The translations under genes were made by a program, and so were the position numbers. The notes under the pieces are model-generated. The model searched no databases. It was given only the letters and a program-made list of their open reading frames with translations, and was not told the origin of the DNA. Of a stretch of DNA of 64,000 nt, positions 21,150 through 30,785 are shown in pieces. The stretch is taken from the NCBI GenBank assembly GCA_027559495.1, contig JAMXSV010000024.1, positions 2,108,001 through 2,172,000 on the forward strand, written 5' to 3'. How positions within the stretch are numbered: the first letter of the stretch is position 1; the number at the start of each line of letters is the position of its first letter. Source of the stretch: Aurifilum marmelostoma (Eukaryota; Ascomycota; Sordariomycetes; Diaporthales; Cryphonectriaceae).

Positions 21150-22707
21150 TCATTTCTTGCCGAAGAAAGACATGATATTGCCCTGGCCCTTTGGCGGCGG
21201 CTTCTTTCCCTTTGCAGGTTGTGCCGCCGTCTCAACCTTCTTCTTGGCAGGCGCCGCGGGCTCATCCTCTGAGAACGACTCCCAGCCGGCCTCCTGTACG
21301 GTGACTGGCATGTGTTAGTAGCTGAAATCTTGGCTTCATTGTCGCTGAACTTACCCAGATAACCCTCCTCATCTTTGACGGTCTTCTTCTTCATAACGCG
21401 CCTCTTTCCGCGACGTCTCCCGTTGCTAGCGCTCGAGATAACTTCAGCCGGCTCCTCCCCGGCTGCCTTGTCTTCAGGCTCTGGTGCTGCTGGCTCTTCC
21501 ACCGGCTCCTCCATGGGAGTGTCCTCCTTCTCCGGCTCTTCATCCTCGCTGCTCTCCTCCATCATCCGCTTCAGCTCTTCCTGACGATCCTTCCTGCTCT
21601 TTCGTCCCGTGTCGCTTTCCTTCTTTGGCTCGGGCATCGCCATAGAGTCGTCCTCTCCATCGTCTGAGAGCGTCGGCATGCTTGAGTCGTCGGCCGGAGT
21701 GGAGGCTGCTGCCTGGGAAGTTGGTGCCTTCTTGGGCTTTGAGGCAGCCTTGGCAAATGACTGCATGATACCACTCGGCGCACCGCGCTTCGGTGCGGCC
21801 TTCTTGGCTCCTGATGGCACCGGGGTTGACTCCTTGGACGAGGGTTTCTGTTCTGGTTTTGGCTCCTCCTTCACAGTAGCGGTAGATGCAGGTTTCGCCG
21901 GCGCAGGCTTTGCCTCGACGGGCTTGGAGACAGGCGCAGCTGCTATCCGAGCGGTTCCCCGGCGCTCCCTTCGTCGAACATGAGGGTTGCGAATAGGTGC
22001 GGTGACCTTGGCGTGGTCGACAGAACTGCCTTTAGTCCCCACATCAGGGACTGGCTTGGAACTGTCTGAGAGGATTTGCATGTCCTGAAGCGCTTGTCAG
22101 CGACTGCAATGCTTGGGCGTGGTCATGACACGCACCTTGATCTGATGCGCACTGATGCTGTAGACATGAATAGAAACGACGTTCTCGTATCTCGAGAGGA
22201 CCTCTGATATCAAGTCAGCGCAAGAGCTATGGGGCTTGACCGGCATAGCACGGTGTACCTTTGAGACTTTCTTCCGCGACGAGAGACAAGGTCGCCACAG
22301 GCACTTCTTCGGCAACTGGCATGGGTTCCGGAGGAGAGCTGGTCATCTCCACGTCCTCGTCGTGTTGTGAATGGCCATTCGTATGGACTTGCTTCTGAGT
22401 GCCATAGATCATGTAGGTTGCATGCACGGCCCCTGGGCGTTTCCCATTTTGCCAGCCATGATAGTCATAGAGCATCCTGTAGCCGGGTGAGTAACAAACA
22501 ACTCTAATGCATCCATTCCACAAAAACTCACTGCTTGGCGACATTGACGTTGACCTCCAGCGCCCGACTCAAAGTTCGGTAGGTGATCTAGAGAATGTCA
22601 GGACAAAACAGGTCAATATTGGAAATCTGCCTAGAGGTGGCTTTGGTGCTCACAATCTTGCCCTCTGAGATGACCTGCTCAGCGAGGTACTTCTTGTAAT
22701 CCTCCAT
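21150..22707 (-). CDS. POL32: DNA polymerase delta subunit 3 (Pol32/Cdc27)
   Basis: Non-catalytic Pol delta subunit linking the polymerase to PCNA; used in replication, translesion synthesis and break-induced replication. Six exons fit with matching phases: 22707-22654, 22587-22532, 22476-22259, 22203-22136, 22084-21355 and 21304-21150 (426 aa). The N-terminus is the Cdc27 winged helix: MEDYKKYLAEQVISEGKI, then ITYRTLSRALEVNVNVAKQ and MLYDYHGWQNGKRPGAVHA, joined exactly at introns 1 and 2. A long Lys/Pro/Glu-rich disordered region follows. The protein ends in a PCNA-interacting peptide (QGNIMSFF) and GKK before TGA. Coding-like sequence continues in frame upstream of the chosen ATG to a possible 3' splice site at 22754, so the true start may be in an earlier exon. 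Divergent from RAD18. Confidence 0.93.
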
Positions 22708-23168
22708 CTTGGAAGGTGGGATTGATCCCAAGGTTGTATCGACGATGACTTGGCTGAAATTTTGTCAGAGAACACGTACAAGGATTCAAATTAGCAAGAA
22801 GAACGCATGTGAACATCCAAGATGGAGAGGAGAAAAGGCAGTGGTGATTAGGTGTTGTAGGTACAAGCCTACTATTGTAAGGCGCGTGGTGGGGCCGACT
22901 TTTAAGTGATCCGCACCTAAAACGCGCCTTCCCCAAAAATTATGTCCTCCATGACGCGCCTCGCGCCTTCCTTTGCCGCCTACCCATCATCTCACTAACG
23001 CCCATGACCTTCGTACAGCGGTCGGCGAGGTCCTTCAGCTGCCCTGCCGCCCCCTCTTTCGCCTGTCACTGAGAAGCACATATTTTACCTGTCACATGGT
23101 CCTTTATATGTACCTATTGTGTCGCGTTCGTTGTACAAATAGATAGCCTCGCAATTGCTATAGCGAGA
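22708..23168. promoter_or_regulatory. Shared POL32/RAD18 promoter with MCB-like ACGCG sites
   Basis: A 461-base divergent promoter. It contains three ACGCG cores, at 22883-22887 (minus strand), 22922-22926 and 22954-22958, in GGCGCG/ACGCGCC contexts. ACGCG is the core of the MluI cell-cycle box bound by MBF (Mbp1/Swi6) in fungi, which drives G1/S genes for DNA replication and repair. Site function here is inferred from the sequence match and from the nature of both flanking genes. Confidence 0.5.
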
Positions 23169-24581
23169 ATGGACTCCCGAAGTGCGGGCCCCATCATCAA
23201 GGACGATGCCTACGATGTCTCAGACCCAACAGACTGGCTCGGGACTCCTCTGTCCAGCCTCATGCAGGTCGAACAGTCAATGCGATGCCACGTCTGCAAA
23301 GACTTCTTCAACTCGCCCGTCATCACATCCTGCTCCCACACCTTTTGCTCCCTCTGCATACGGAGGGCTCTCAACACCGACGGGAAATGCCCACTATGCC
23401 GTGCGCCGGACCAGGAATCGAAGCTGAGGGGCAACTGGGCCATCAGGGAGGCTGTCGATGCCTTTGTGAGCTCGAGGGGGGTGATGCTGGGCCTCGCACG
23501 ACAACCGCCCGCCGGCGATGCTTCCAACCCACCTGCGACGACTAAGAGAAAAGCCCAGGAAGGGTCAATCAACGGCGAATCCACGAGTAAAAGGACTAGG
23601 ATGTCTACCCGATCGAGCAGTGCGAAGGCAGCAGTCACCACGGCAACGATGATGGAGCAAGAAGCAGACCTGCCCGAGGCAGAGGATGTAGAAGAATATA
23701 TACCAGGTGAGGCGCCCCGCGCTGTGCAGCAATTGGTCCCCGAGGATTGCCTAACAGCGCATATCGCAGATGACGGTCTAGTTGCATGTCCGATCTGTCA
23801 GTGGAGGATGAAACCCCAGAAAGTCGACAAGCACCTCGACACCGACTGTCCAGGAGAGCCACAACCTCAGCCGAGCCCGTCGAAACCCAAAACGTTTGGA
23901 CTGTCGTCAGCACGTTCTTCAGGAACACCCCCGGCGGCAACATATGAACGGATACCGTCATCAAATTATTCCCTACTGAATGACACGAAGTTGAGAAAGA
24001 AACTTGCAGAACTCGGGATACCCACGTGGGGCCCTCGATTACTGTTGGAGAAGAGGCATAAGGAATGGGTGATGATCTGGAACGCAAATTGCGACTCGGC
24101 ACGGCCCAAGACCAAAAGAGAGTTGATACAGGACTTGGACACATGGGAGCGCACGCAAGGTGGCCATGCCTCGACAATGTCTGTTTCCGCAAACTTGGGT
24201 GCTCAGATCAAGGACAAGGACTTTGACGGTGCAGGCTGGTCCGCTAAGCACAGCAACTCCTTCAACGACCTCATCTCCCAAGCGCGAAAGTCGCATAGAA
24301 AGGTCGAAGACGTGAACCGGGAAACAATTCCCTCTTCCGGCGACAATATCGGCCCCGAACAGCCGCAGGTTAACGGCACGAGGCCTGAGCAACCTTCACA
24401 GTGTGGGGATGTAGATGCGGCCCATTCGGGAGGCGTGCCCATCAGGACTTCCGAGATCACTGATTTGTCGTCGACGAGGAAAATCGAGGGTCCAAGCGGG
24501 GAGGGTGTCCCCAATGGTGACAGTTTGAGCTCAGGCAATAATGCGGTAACAAGTTCTGCATCTGCCAAAACGCCGACATAA
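23169..24581 (+). CDS. RAD18: Postreplication repair E3 ubiquitin ligase RAD18
   Basis: E3 ligase that, with Rad6, mono-ubiquitinates PCNA at stalled forks and starts translesion synthesis. The single exon encodes 470 aa. The domain order is diagnostic: a C3HC4 RING at about residues 40-78 (CHVCKDFF, CSHTFCSLCIRRAL, CPLC); the UBZ4 zinc finger at about 205-228 (CPICQWRMKPQKVDKHLDTDC); and a SAP DNA-binding motif at about 265-305 (LRKKLAELGIPTWGPRLLLE). The C-terminal part is Rad6-binding-region-like at first, then disordered. All zinc ligands are present. It shares a promoter with POL32, another PCNA-linked gene. Confidence 0.96.
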   Translation: MDSRSAGPIIKDDAYDVSDPTDWLGTPLSSLMQVEQSMRCHVCKDFFNSPVITSCSHTFCSLCIRRALNTDGKCPLCRAPDQESKLRGNWAIREAVDAFVSSRGVMLGLARQPPAGDASNPPATTKRKAQEGSINGESTSKRTRMSTRSSSAKAAVTTATMMEQEADLPEAEDVEEYIPGEAPRAVQQLVPEDCLTAHIADDGLVACPICQWRMKPQKVDKHLDTDCPGEPQPQPSPSKPKTFGLSSARSSGTPPAATYERIPSSNYSLLNDTKLRKKLAELGIPTWGPRLLLEKRHKEWVMIWNANCDSARPKTKRELIQDLDTWERTQGGHASTMSVSANLGAQIKDKDFDGAGWSAKHSNSFNDLISQARKSHRKVEDVNRETIPSSGDNIGPEQPQVNGTRPEQPSQCGDVDAAHSGGVPIRTSEITDLSSTRKIEGPSGEGVPNGDSLSSGNNAVTSSASAKTPT

Positions 24582-25076
24582 GCCAGCTTCAGCTGCAGTT
24601 TTCAAGAAAGAAGAAACCAAAATTTAGTAATGGTTGTAGTCACCGTGGGTACTCTGCCGCCACCTCATTCTAATTGCTCCAGCAAGCGCTGTAGAAGAGC
24701 ATAAAGCGATTTGGCGGGCTACATTCATCCACGAGCTTTCCGGCATCATACATACTGCAGTGATTATAATCACGGGAAGACTGACACCGTTTAATAACCC
24801 TAGATGCATGTCGGTTGCAATGGTGCCGTGTTCCTGATCATATTTGTCTTCTTGCTGTATGTTCAGACACCACCAAACAGTCCAGTGTGACGGACAAGCT
24901 GGGACATGTATCACTCATCCACTCAAGAGGTGTTCAATCAGTGCGATGCACTCATGTCATGGTCTCGTCTGTATGAAGGAGGTAATCCGTAGTCACCTAT
25001 GTACAAGCTTTGGATACTCATCCACAAGTCTTGCTGAACACTCCAGCGTTGTACATACCGCACCACGTCTCAGCAA
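24582..25076. other. Intergenic region between convergent RAD18 and CHM7
   Basis: About 495 bases between two 3' ends. No gene recognised. Confidence 0.4.
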
Positions 25077-26546
25077 TCAACCTTCCATCTGCGCCTGGGG
25101 TGTCCTCTCCAACGACATCTGACTCATCTCCTCTGACGGGTCTTCCTCTATATGCTGAATAGTATCCGGGACCGGTTCAAGAGCATCCAGCTCTGCCAGC
25201 CTCCTTGCCGTGGCCTCGGCCTGCTTTCTCTCCTCGGCCTCCTTCTTTGCGCGCTCCACCTCTTGCTCCTTTGCCTTCTCCTCCTGCAGCATGGTCTCGA
25301 GCTCGTCGTCGATCTCGCCCTCGTCGACGACAGGCCCTTGTTCCGCGAGGATGCTGGACACCTCGTCGGCCTGGCTCATCTGTTCGCGCAGATGGTCTAC
25401 CACCTCCTCAACGCCTTCTGCGCCGCCGACCTGTGCGTTGAGACTCTTGAGGACGTCCGTGCTGGAGCCCATGACCTTGACCAGCTGGACGTTGTCCGAC
25501 GCCTGCTCAATCTTGGCCGACACCTCCTCGAGCTGGCTGAGCGTGGCGAAGCGCTTCTGCAGGGACGACTCGGCCAGCTTCTTGGATTTCAGAGCCGCAA
25601 GGGCGGAGACGCGGTTCTTCTTGGCAACTGCCTCCTTGGCCGTGATGGCCAGCTCCTCAATCTTCTTTTCAAGCACTGCCGTCTGATGCTCCAGATATCC
25701 GGTCAGCTCCTTGAGCGATGCGATGGTCTCGTCCTCGGCCGTGATGGCAGTGTCAGTGACACCGGGGCTCTTGAGCTTGATGGTCTTGCCATCGTAGAGC
25801 AGCAGGCCCTGATCCCGCGACATGAACCGCAACAGGACCTCCAGGTCCGTCTCTGACAGCTTTTGGCCCTTTAATATCGCGTCTCTGAACTCTGTCTGGA
25901 ATTGCAGCTTCGAGAAGGTCCTCTCAAAGCGAGAGGTCAGGCCGGCAGTCTGCTCGAGCACCGACTTGGACGCAGCCTCCAGGTTCGCTATCACCACGAA
26001 CTGTCCGCCTGGCAGTCGGTCTTCGCTGCCAAACGTGAAAGCACCGGTCAGGCCCAGCTGCCTGAACCCCCACGAGGCGATGCTCCAGGGTATTGAGCCC
26101 CACGACTTGTAGTATATGCTCTGCTGTGCGCTCAGAAAGTCTTGTAGCGGCACGAGGTCCTTGTGCTGTGCCGCCTCTCTTATGACCGTGCCGAGGGCGA
26201 GGGGCCTGCCGTACTGTTTGCTCTCGAGGGCTCGGAGGAGGGACTCGTCGGCGTTTAGGACGACGTGGTTTGGGCTGGACACTGATGAGCCTGACTCTGC
26301 AAAGCCTGCGCGCACGAGGCTGGCCAGACCGTGCCGCCATGCTGATATGTTGGCCTGGAAGCCATCGGGGTTCGTGGTGCGCTGGCCTCGAAAGTCAGAG
26401 TAGAGCGCTGGAAGTCGAGATCTTTTTCCAATTTCATTCTTGTCAGTCCACCAGGAGGAAAGGCGGTGGGAGAGGAAATGACTAGAGTCTAGATACCTTC
26501 TGAAGCCCGGCTCATGTTCGACAAGCCACTCGAGTGCGTTGCTCAT
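25077..26546 (-). CDS. CHM7: ESCRT-III-like protein CHM7 (CHMP7 family)
   Basis: Nuclear-envelope surveillance factor of the Snf7 superfamily that recruits ESCRT-III to damaged or misassembled pores. ATG 26546 (MSNALEWLVEHEPGF) is preferred; the open frame reaching 26798 uses a non-ATG codon and has no conserved look. Two exons fit, 26546-26497 and 26421-25077 (464 aa). The 75-nt intron has GT..AG ends and a CTGAC branch-like motif, is a multiple of three and has no stop; its removal gives the family-like RLPALYSDFRGQRTTNPDG. A winged-helix N-terminal half precedes the Snf7-like coiled coil (about residues 220-400, LEKKIEELAITAKEAVAKKN). The acidic tail ends with a MIM-like helix and QAQMEG. 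Confidence 0.88.
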   Translation of the reverse strand: MSNALEWLVEHEPGFRRYLDSSHFLSHRLSSWWTDKNEIGKRSRLPALYSDFRGQRTTNPDGFQANISAWRHGLASLVRAGFAESGSSVSSPNHVVLNADESLLRALESKQYGRPLALGTVIREAAQHKDLVPLQDFLSAQQSIYYKSWGSIPWSIASWGFRQLGLTGAFTFGSEDRLPGGQFVVIANLEAASKSVLEQTAGLTSRFERTFSKLQFQTEFRDAILKGQKLSETDLEVLLRFMSRDQGLLLYDGKTIKLKSPGVTDTAITAEDETIASLKELTGYLEHQTAVLEKKIEELAITAKEAVAKKNRVSALAALKSKKLAESSLQKRFATLSQLEEVSAKIEQASDNVQLVKVMGSSTDVLKSLNAQVGGAEGVEEVVDHLREQMSQADEVSSILAEQGPVVDEGEIDDELETMLQEEKAKEQEVERAKKEAEERKQAEATARRLAELDALEPVPDTIQHIEEDPSEEMSQMSLERTPQAQMEG

Positions 26547-27620
26547 GTTGTGTGAGATGCGAGAGGCGCGCTGCCTCGACGAAGGATGAAGAAGGGACAG
26601 ATGACGTCGTTGCGGCTGGGACACGGAGGAGCACTGCAGTCGCGGGGCGCGTCCTCTCTCCTCCTTGCGTATCTGTCTCAAGACATGAGAAGGGAAGTAG
26701 TCTGAAGAGTAGTGAGCCCTCAAGGTCTGTCTAAGTGCCCTAAAGACGAGATCAAGTCTTGTTGGGTGTTGGCTGGAGCGCGAAAACGCGGTCTGCAAGA
26801 AACCATTAGCAGTATTGTCTGTTTACTCGTGTAGCTTTGAGACTACTTAGGCAGGCAGCCGCTATCTGCGCTGGTCATCGGGGCCTAGAAGGCTTCTGGC
26901 AATTGTCCCCTGACGGTACAGTATAGGCGGGCCCCTCCCGGGGACCACAACCCTTTAGGCCTTGCTACAAGTCACGCTGTGCTCAGTCCGCCTAGATTAT
27001 TTCCACTGTGGTATGGTTGCCTACCCACTGTAACACAGCGCCCCAAGATACTTCAGTACTGTCTGTGAATTATGTTGTGATTTATACCATTCCCATCATC
27101 CTCGTGTATATAAATAAATATGTATAAAATAATAACCAAACCTGCTCATGGACACCTCGTTGTCCCCCTTTGGGCATACATCAAAGATCGCCCGCACGTA
27201 ATTTACCACCAGCTGTATGGTTTCTTGATATCAATCAGGTCTAGCACTGACCAGAAGACCAAATTAACTTTCTACAGATTGTCAATGGGTTTTGACCTGT
27301 CGGCCCTGGACCGGTGGAGTATGGTCAGTTCACATAATGTCGAAGTAGGAATTTCATTTCTTGAATGCATATAATATATATATATGCATATCTGGCTGTG
27401 AACGGTATGGATCACCTTCCAGGGCTGGGGATACCATCTCTCCAAGTGTACGTAAATGGCACAGGATCCAAGCAACACCAAGCAGTGCTATCAAGTGTCT
27501 GGCATGAGACACACAGAGCAAGTAACATGAAAACGCTATAAATTCTGTATTCAAGCAAGTCTTGTAATGATGATAATAGCAACAAGAGCATCCATCATAA
27601 GAAACATTTGCCTCCCTCTT
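26547..27620. other. Intergenic region without supported gene
   Basis: About 1.07 kb. It contains the 5' flank of CHM7, then AT-rich DNA with short TA repeats (about 27370-27386), then the 3' flank of xanA. No gene recognised. Confidence 0.4.
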
Positions 27621-29079
27621 TCAAGCAGCCTGCGCCACCTCCACGGGGCCCTCGGGCAGGTGACTCGCAGCAATGTTGCACTGGCGGAACAGACGGACCT
27701 CGTCCTCTGCGAAGGCGCCCACGACGCTGTGGATGAGCCCCCGGTTGTGGAACAGCACCAGGTCGCCCTCCTGCCAGTCGTGCGCGTAGACCCTGGCCGG
27801 GGCGATGCCCTGCCTCTGCAGGCGGTAGACGGTCTCGCGCACCCTGCCCAGGTCGTCGACGACGGTGCCGTCGGCGAGGTGCAGCCTGCGCACGGCGGAC
27901 GGGTGCACCTGCAGGGCCAGCCTGCCGTTGACGGGGTTCCGCCAGCACATGGGCAGGATCTGGATCTTGTCCTCGTCGATCTCGGGCAGCTGGTCGAGGG
28001 GGATCTCCCGGCCCTCCGTCTCGAGGCCGAGGCCCGTAGACCGCGACCGGGCGCCGCTCATCCAGATGTAGGGGTGCGGGGCGTACTCGACGCGCGTGGA
28101 GCGGGCAAAGGCCTGGTCCTCGGGCGACAGGGCGTCGAACATGTCGTAGCCGCTGGCAAAGGCCGTCGTGCCGAGGGGCACCTCCATCTCGTCGCCCGTG
28201 CCGTCGTCGTAGCGGCAGATCTGGCGGCGGCCGCCGGGGACCTTGACGGCGAGCAGGGTCGTCACGATGGGCGGGGCGAGGCCGTAGAGGGCGGCGTCGA
28301 TGTGCCACCTGTAGAAGCGCGTGAAGTCGAGGTCCTCGTCGGCCGGGATCGAGGTGGCGTGGAAGGTCTTGTGGTGGGGGTGGCGGAGCTGGATGTTCTT
28401 GAGGCCCTCGTATTCTGGCACGAAGCCGTTGCCGATGACCTGAACCTGAGGCTGGTGGGCTGTGCAGGAGAGAGAGAACTCGTCAGCGACCAGGCTTGTT
28501 GTGGCAGAAGGCCGGGGGGGGGGGGGAGGTTGAACAAGTACTCACGGATGGTCTTCAGGTCTGGGTGCAGGATGGAGCGCTTCGCATCGATGGTCTTGCC
28601 ATGGCCATATGACGTGCCGGCAGGATCGAACCGGCGGGTGAGCTCGAACTGGGCCTTGGGGGTAACATGGCTCTGGTTCTTGAAGACCAGGACTTGGTTG
28701 TTGAAGAGGGCATCACGGATTACATCAAAATCGGCATCTGCAGACCGAGAGTCAGTCACGGCTGTCTTGGGTCGTCGAGGGCGGGCTCAAGTTTCCTTGA
28801 GAGGGGAAAATACTCACCGACGAGGTTACCGATTCAGCCTTTGGGAGAAGAAAGGCATTACGGGTATAGTTCTCGCCATACATACACATAGAACAAGAGA
28901 CATTCTATCTTGTTCACATCACAAGAATGCACATCCTGAAGCAGGTGTGATGATGCCTGTGCGGATCATCGTGTCTTACCAGTGAGGTTCTCGATATCGG
29001 CGTTGTCAACGACAGCGCCAAACTTGATGCCGGAATCCTCGGCGGAGGAGGACAGGGGCCGAACTGTTATGGGAGACAT
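27621..29079 (-). CDS. xanA: Alpha-ketoglutarate-dependent xanthine dioxygenase XanA
   Basis: Fungal Fe(II)/2-oxoglutarate dioxygenase of the TauD family that converts xanthine to uric acid, allowing purine use without the molybdenum hydroxylase. Three exons fit with matching phases: 29079-28980, 28737-28546 and 28459-27621 (376 aa, the length expected for XanA). Splicing builds NLTDADFDVIRDALFNNQ and TIPHQPQVQVIGNGFVPEY. Diagnostic features are the iron-binding HxD in FYRWHIDAALYGL, YDDGTGDEMEVPLGTTAF, YAPHPYIWMSGARS, NPVNGRLALQVHP, and the distal His in VLFHNRGLIHSVVGAF. A G13 run lies in intron 2. It is divergent from a nucleoside deoxyribosyltransferase-like gene, another nucleobase-related product. 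Confidence 0.94.
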
Positions 29080-29876
29080 GACTATAGACAGTGACAATGG
29101 GATGAGATTTCTTTTTGCTCTCGATGTTGTTCTTGTGTGAGGTAGAGGATCGAGATATATTCAGGGGGCGATCGTGGTAGGTACAGCAAAAGTAGAGAGA
29201 GGATTCAGGGACAGTCAGATCCGGGGAGGAGAAAGAAGAGGCGGAGCTCCCCCACAATATTTATACTTGGGCACGGCACAGAGGATCGTCTAGGTTATCG
29301 CGGAGGCGCCCGAGGCCGGGAAGAGGGTGAGCGTCGCTGACCTCGGCGGCCGCCGGCGTAGTGCTGGGCCTAGCCCGGCAGCTATCAGAGTATCTTCCAG
29401 GCCAGAGATAAGCACCACGGGATTGATAGGTGGCTGCTAGCGGGGACAAGCCACGGATTACAGGGGCCCTGCCAGTGGGTGGCTTTAGTGTGTACAGTAT
29501 CTTGTCCGCTTACCGTATCAGATTTTGTCTGATTAATAAACTGTTTGATTCACTTGTTTTATCTTCCAGTTCGCCTCGTTGAATTAGTTATTACTTGACT
29601 ACTCGTGTATATATACACCCAACTTACTTTGCCACTGAATTGTCTGCAATTTCCGAGGCTATAGTGAGATGCTCGTTTGAGGAGAATGTGGGTGGGTGGG
29701 TGGATGCTGGGCTTACACGAGGCTGTGAGAATACTGCCCCTCCTCCGGCTTGACGGAAACATGCCAGCAGGTGCAATAGTGTATACTCTTCGGTGATACT
29801 CCTGTAGGAAGGCAACTAAGCCTCCAAAGTATACCCTTCGCGAGAACGAGATGCACCTCTAGGCCCGAGCAAGTCG

Positions 29877-29909
<33 letters not shown>

Positions 29910-29939
29910 CCACCACCACCACCACCGTCTCTCAAAGCC
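29080..29939. promoter_or_regulatory. xanA upstream region with UaY-like and GATA motifs, and CAT/CAC microsatellite
   Basis: About 860 bases. At 29343-29356 there is TCGG-N6-CCGG, one base from the UaY purine-activator consensus TCGG-N6-CCGA. A GATAAG (AreA-type) motif lies near 29407. At about 29877-29927 there is a CAT trinucleotide run followed by a CAC run, just before the plus-strand gene. Regulatory roles are inferred. Confidence 0.35.
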
Positions 29940-30464
29940 TTGACAATAATAAATCAGGATGACCTCCCTCCCCAGAACCCCCCCTCCCCCAGAATCCAAA
30001 TCATCACCCCAAACACCCCCACCCAAACCCCCCTCCACCCAACAACCATCTTCCTCGCGGGCCCCACCGACGTGCCCTGGCGCAAAGACTTCCTCGCCCG
30101 CCTCGGCTCCTCCCCCGACATCCTCGACCCCATCACCATCTACAACCCCTTCCAGGAGAGGTGGGACGGGACCTGGGAGGAGGACTACGACCTCGACCCC
30201 CGGTTCCGCGCCCAGACCGACTGGGAGCTGGACCGCATCGAGTCCTCGTCGCGCGTCGTGGTGTTTTTCGACGCGCGGAGCAGGGCGCCCGTGACCCTGC
30301 TCGAGCTCGGGCTGTGCGTCCGGTCTGGGAGGGCCGTGGTCGGGTGTGAGAGCGGGTTCTGGAAGAGGGGCAATGTGCAGGCTGTGTGTCAGAGGCTGGA
30401 GGTGCCGCTGGAGGAGAGCCTCGAGGGCCTGGTAGGCCGAGTGGTGGAGATATTGAAGAAGTAG
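29940..30464 (+). CDS. Nucleoside 2-deoxyribosyltransferase-like protein (start uncertain)
   Basis: Small Rossmann-like protein resembling the nucleoside 2-deoxyribosyltransferase-like family: TIFLAGPTDVPWRKDFL (substrate loop), IYNPFQERWDGTWEEDYD, and VVVFFDARSRAPVTLLELGL (the conserved Glu-Leu-Gly end). About 170 aa, the usual size. The open frame has no ATG: it begins at a TTG (29940), while the only nearby ATG (29959) is in a different frame. The CAG at 29956-29958 could be a 3' splice site, putting the real start in an unseen upstream exon beyond the CAT/CAC repeat. Alternatively, an indel in the C-rich stretch 29966-30060 hides it. Sits divergently beside xanA. Confidence 0.72.
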   Translation: MTIINQDDLPPQNPPSPRIQIITPNTPTQTPLHPTTIFLAGPTDVPWRKDFLARLGSSPDILDPITIYNPFQERWDGTWEEDYDLDPRFRAQTDWELDRIESSSRVVVFFDARSRAPVTLLELGLCVRSGRAVVGCESGFWKRGNVQAVCQRLEVPLEESLEGLVGRVVEILKK

Positions 30465-30785
30465 GTTGGTGATGTCTCCAAGGTTATGATGATAACGACT
30501 TGATCACTTCTTCATCCTCAATTGTCCTCTTGTTCATGATTCCACGTCTACACGATATGAGAAAAGAGGACCCGAGCACAGATATAGTGATACACAGCTT
30601 TGTTTCCAAAGTTACATAAAGTTTTTCCCTTCCAATGCTCAGCAGGAAAATGGCGCTGTCCTTATGAGGATTACATCTCTAAGCTCTATCATAAGTCTTA
30701 CATGTCGTCGTGGCGGAGGTAGGTGCCGGGTGGAGGGGAGAAGAAGAAGAAAAGAAGATCCACTTTCGGCTTTCGCTTTCCCGGC
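30465..30785. other. Intergenic region between convergent genes
   Basis: About 320 bases between the deoxyribosyltransferase-like gene and TRS85. No gene recognised. Confidence 0.4.

Noticed and set aside
27567..28985. Long plus-strand open frame (472 codons) antisense to xanA
   Set aside because: It is a GC-rich shadow of the xanA exons and runs through its introns; no motifs and low-complexity composition.
29877..29927. CAT/CAC repeat as a CRISPR-like or coding poly-His tract
   Set aside because: A plain trinucleotide microsatellite with no spacers and no gene frame that uses it.
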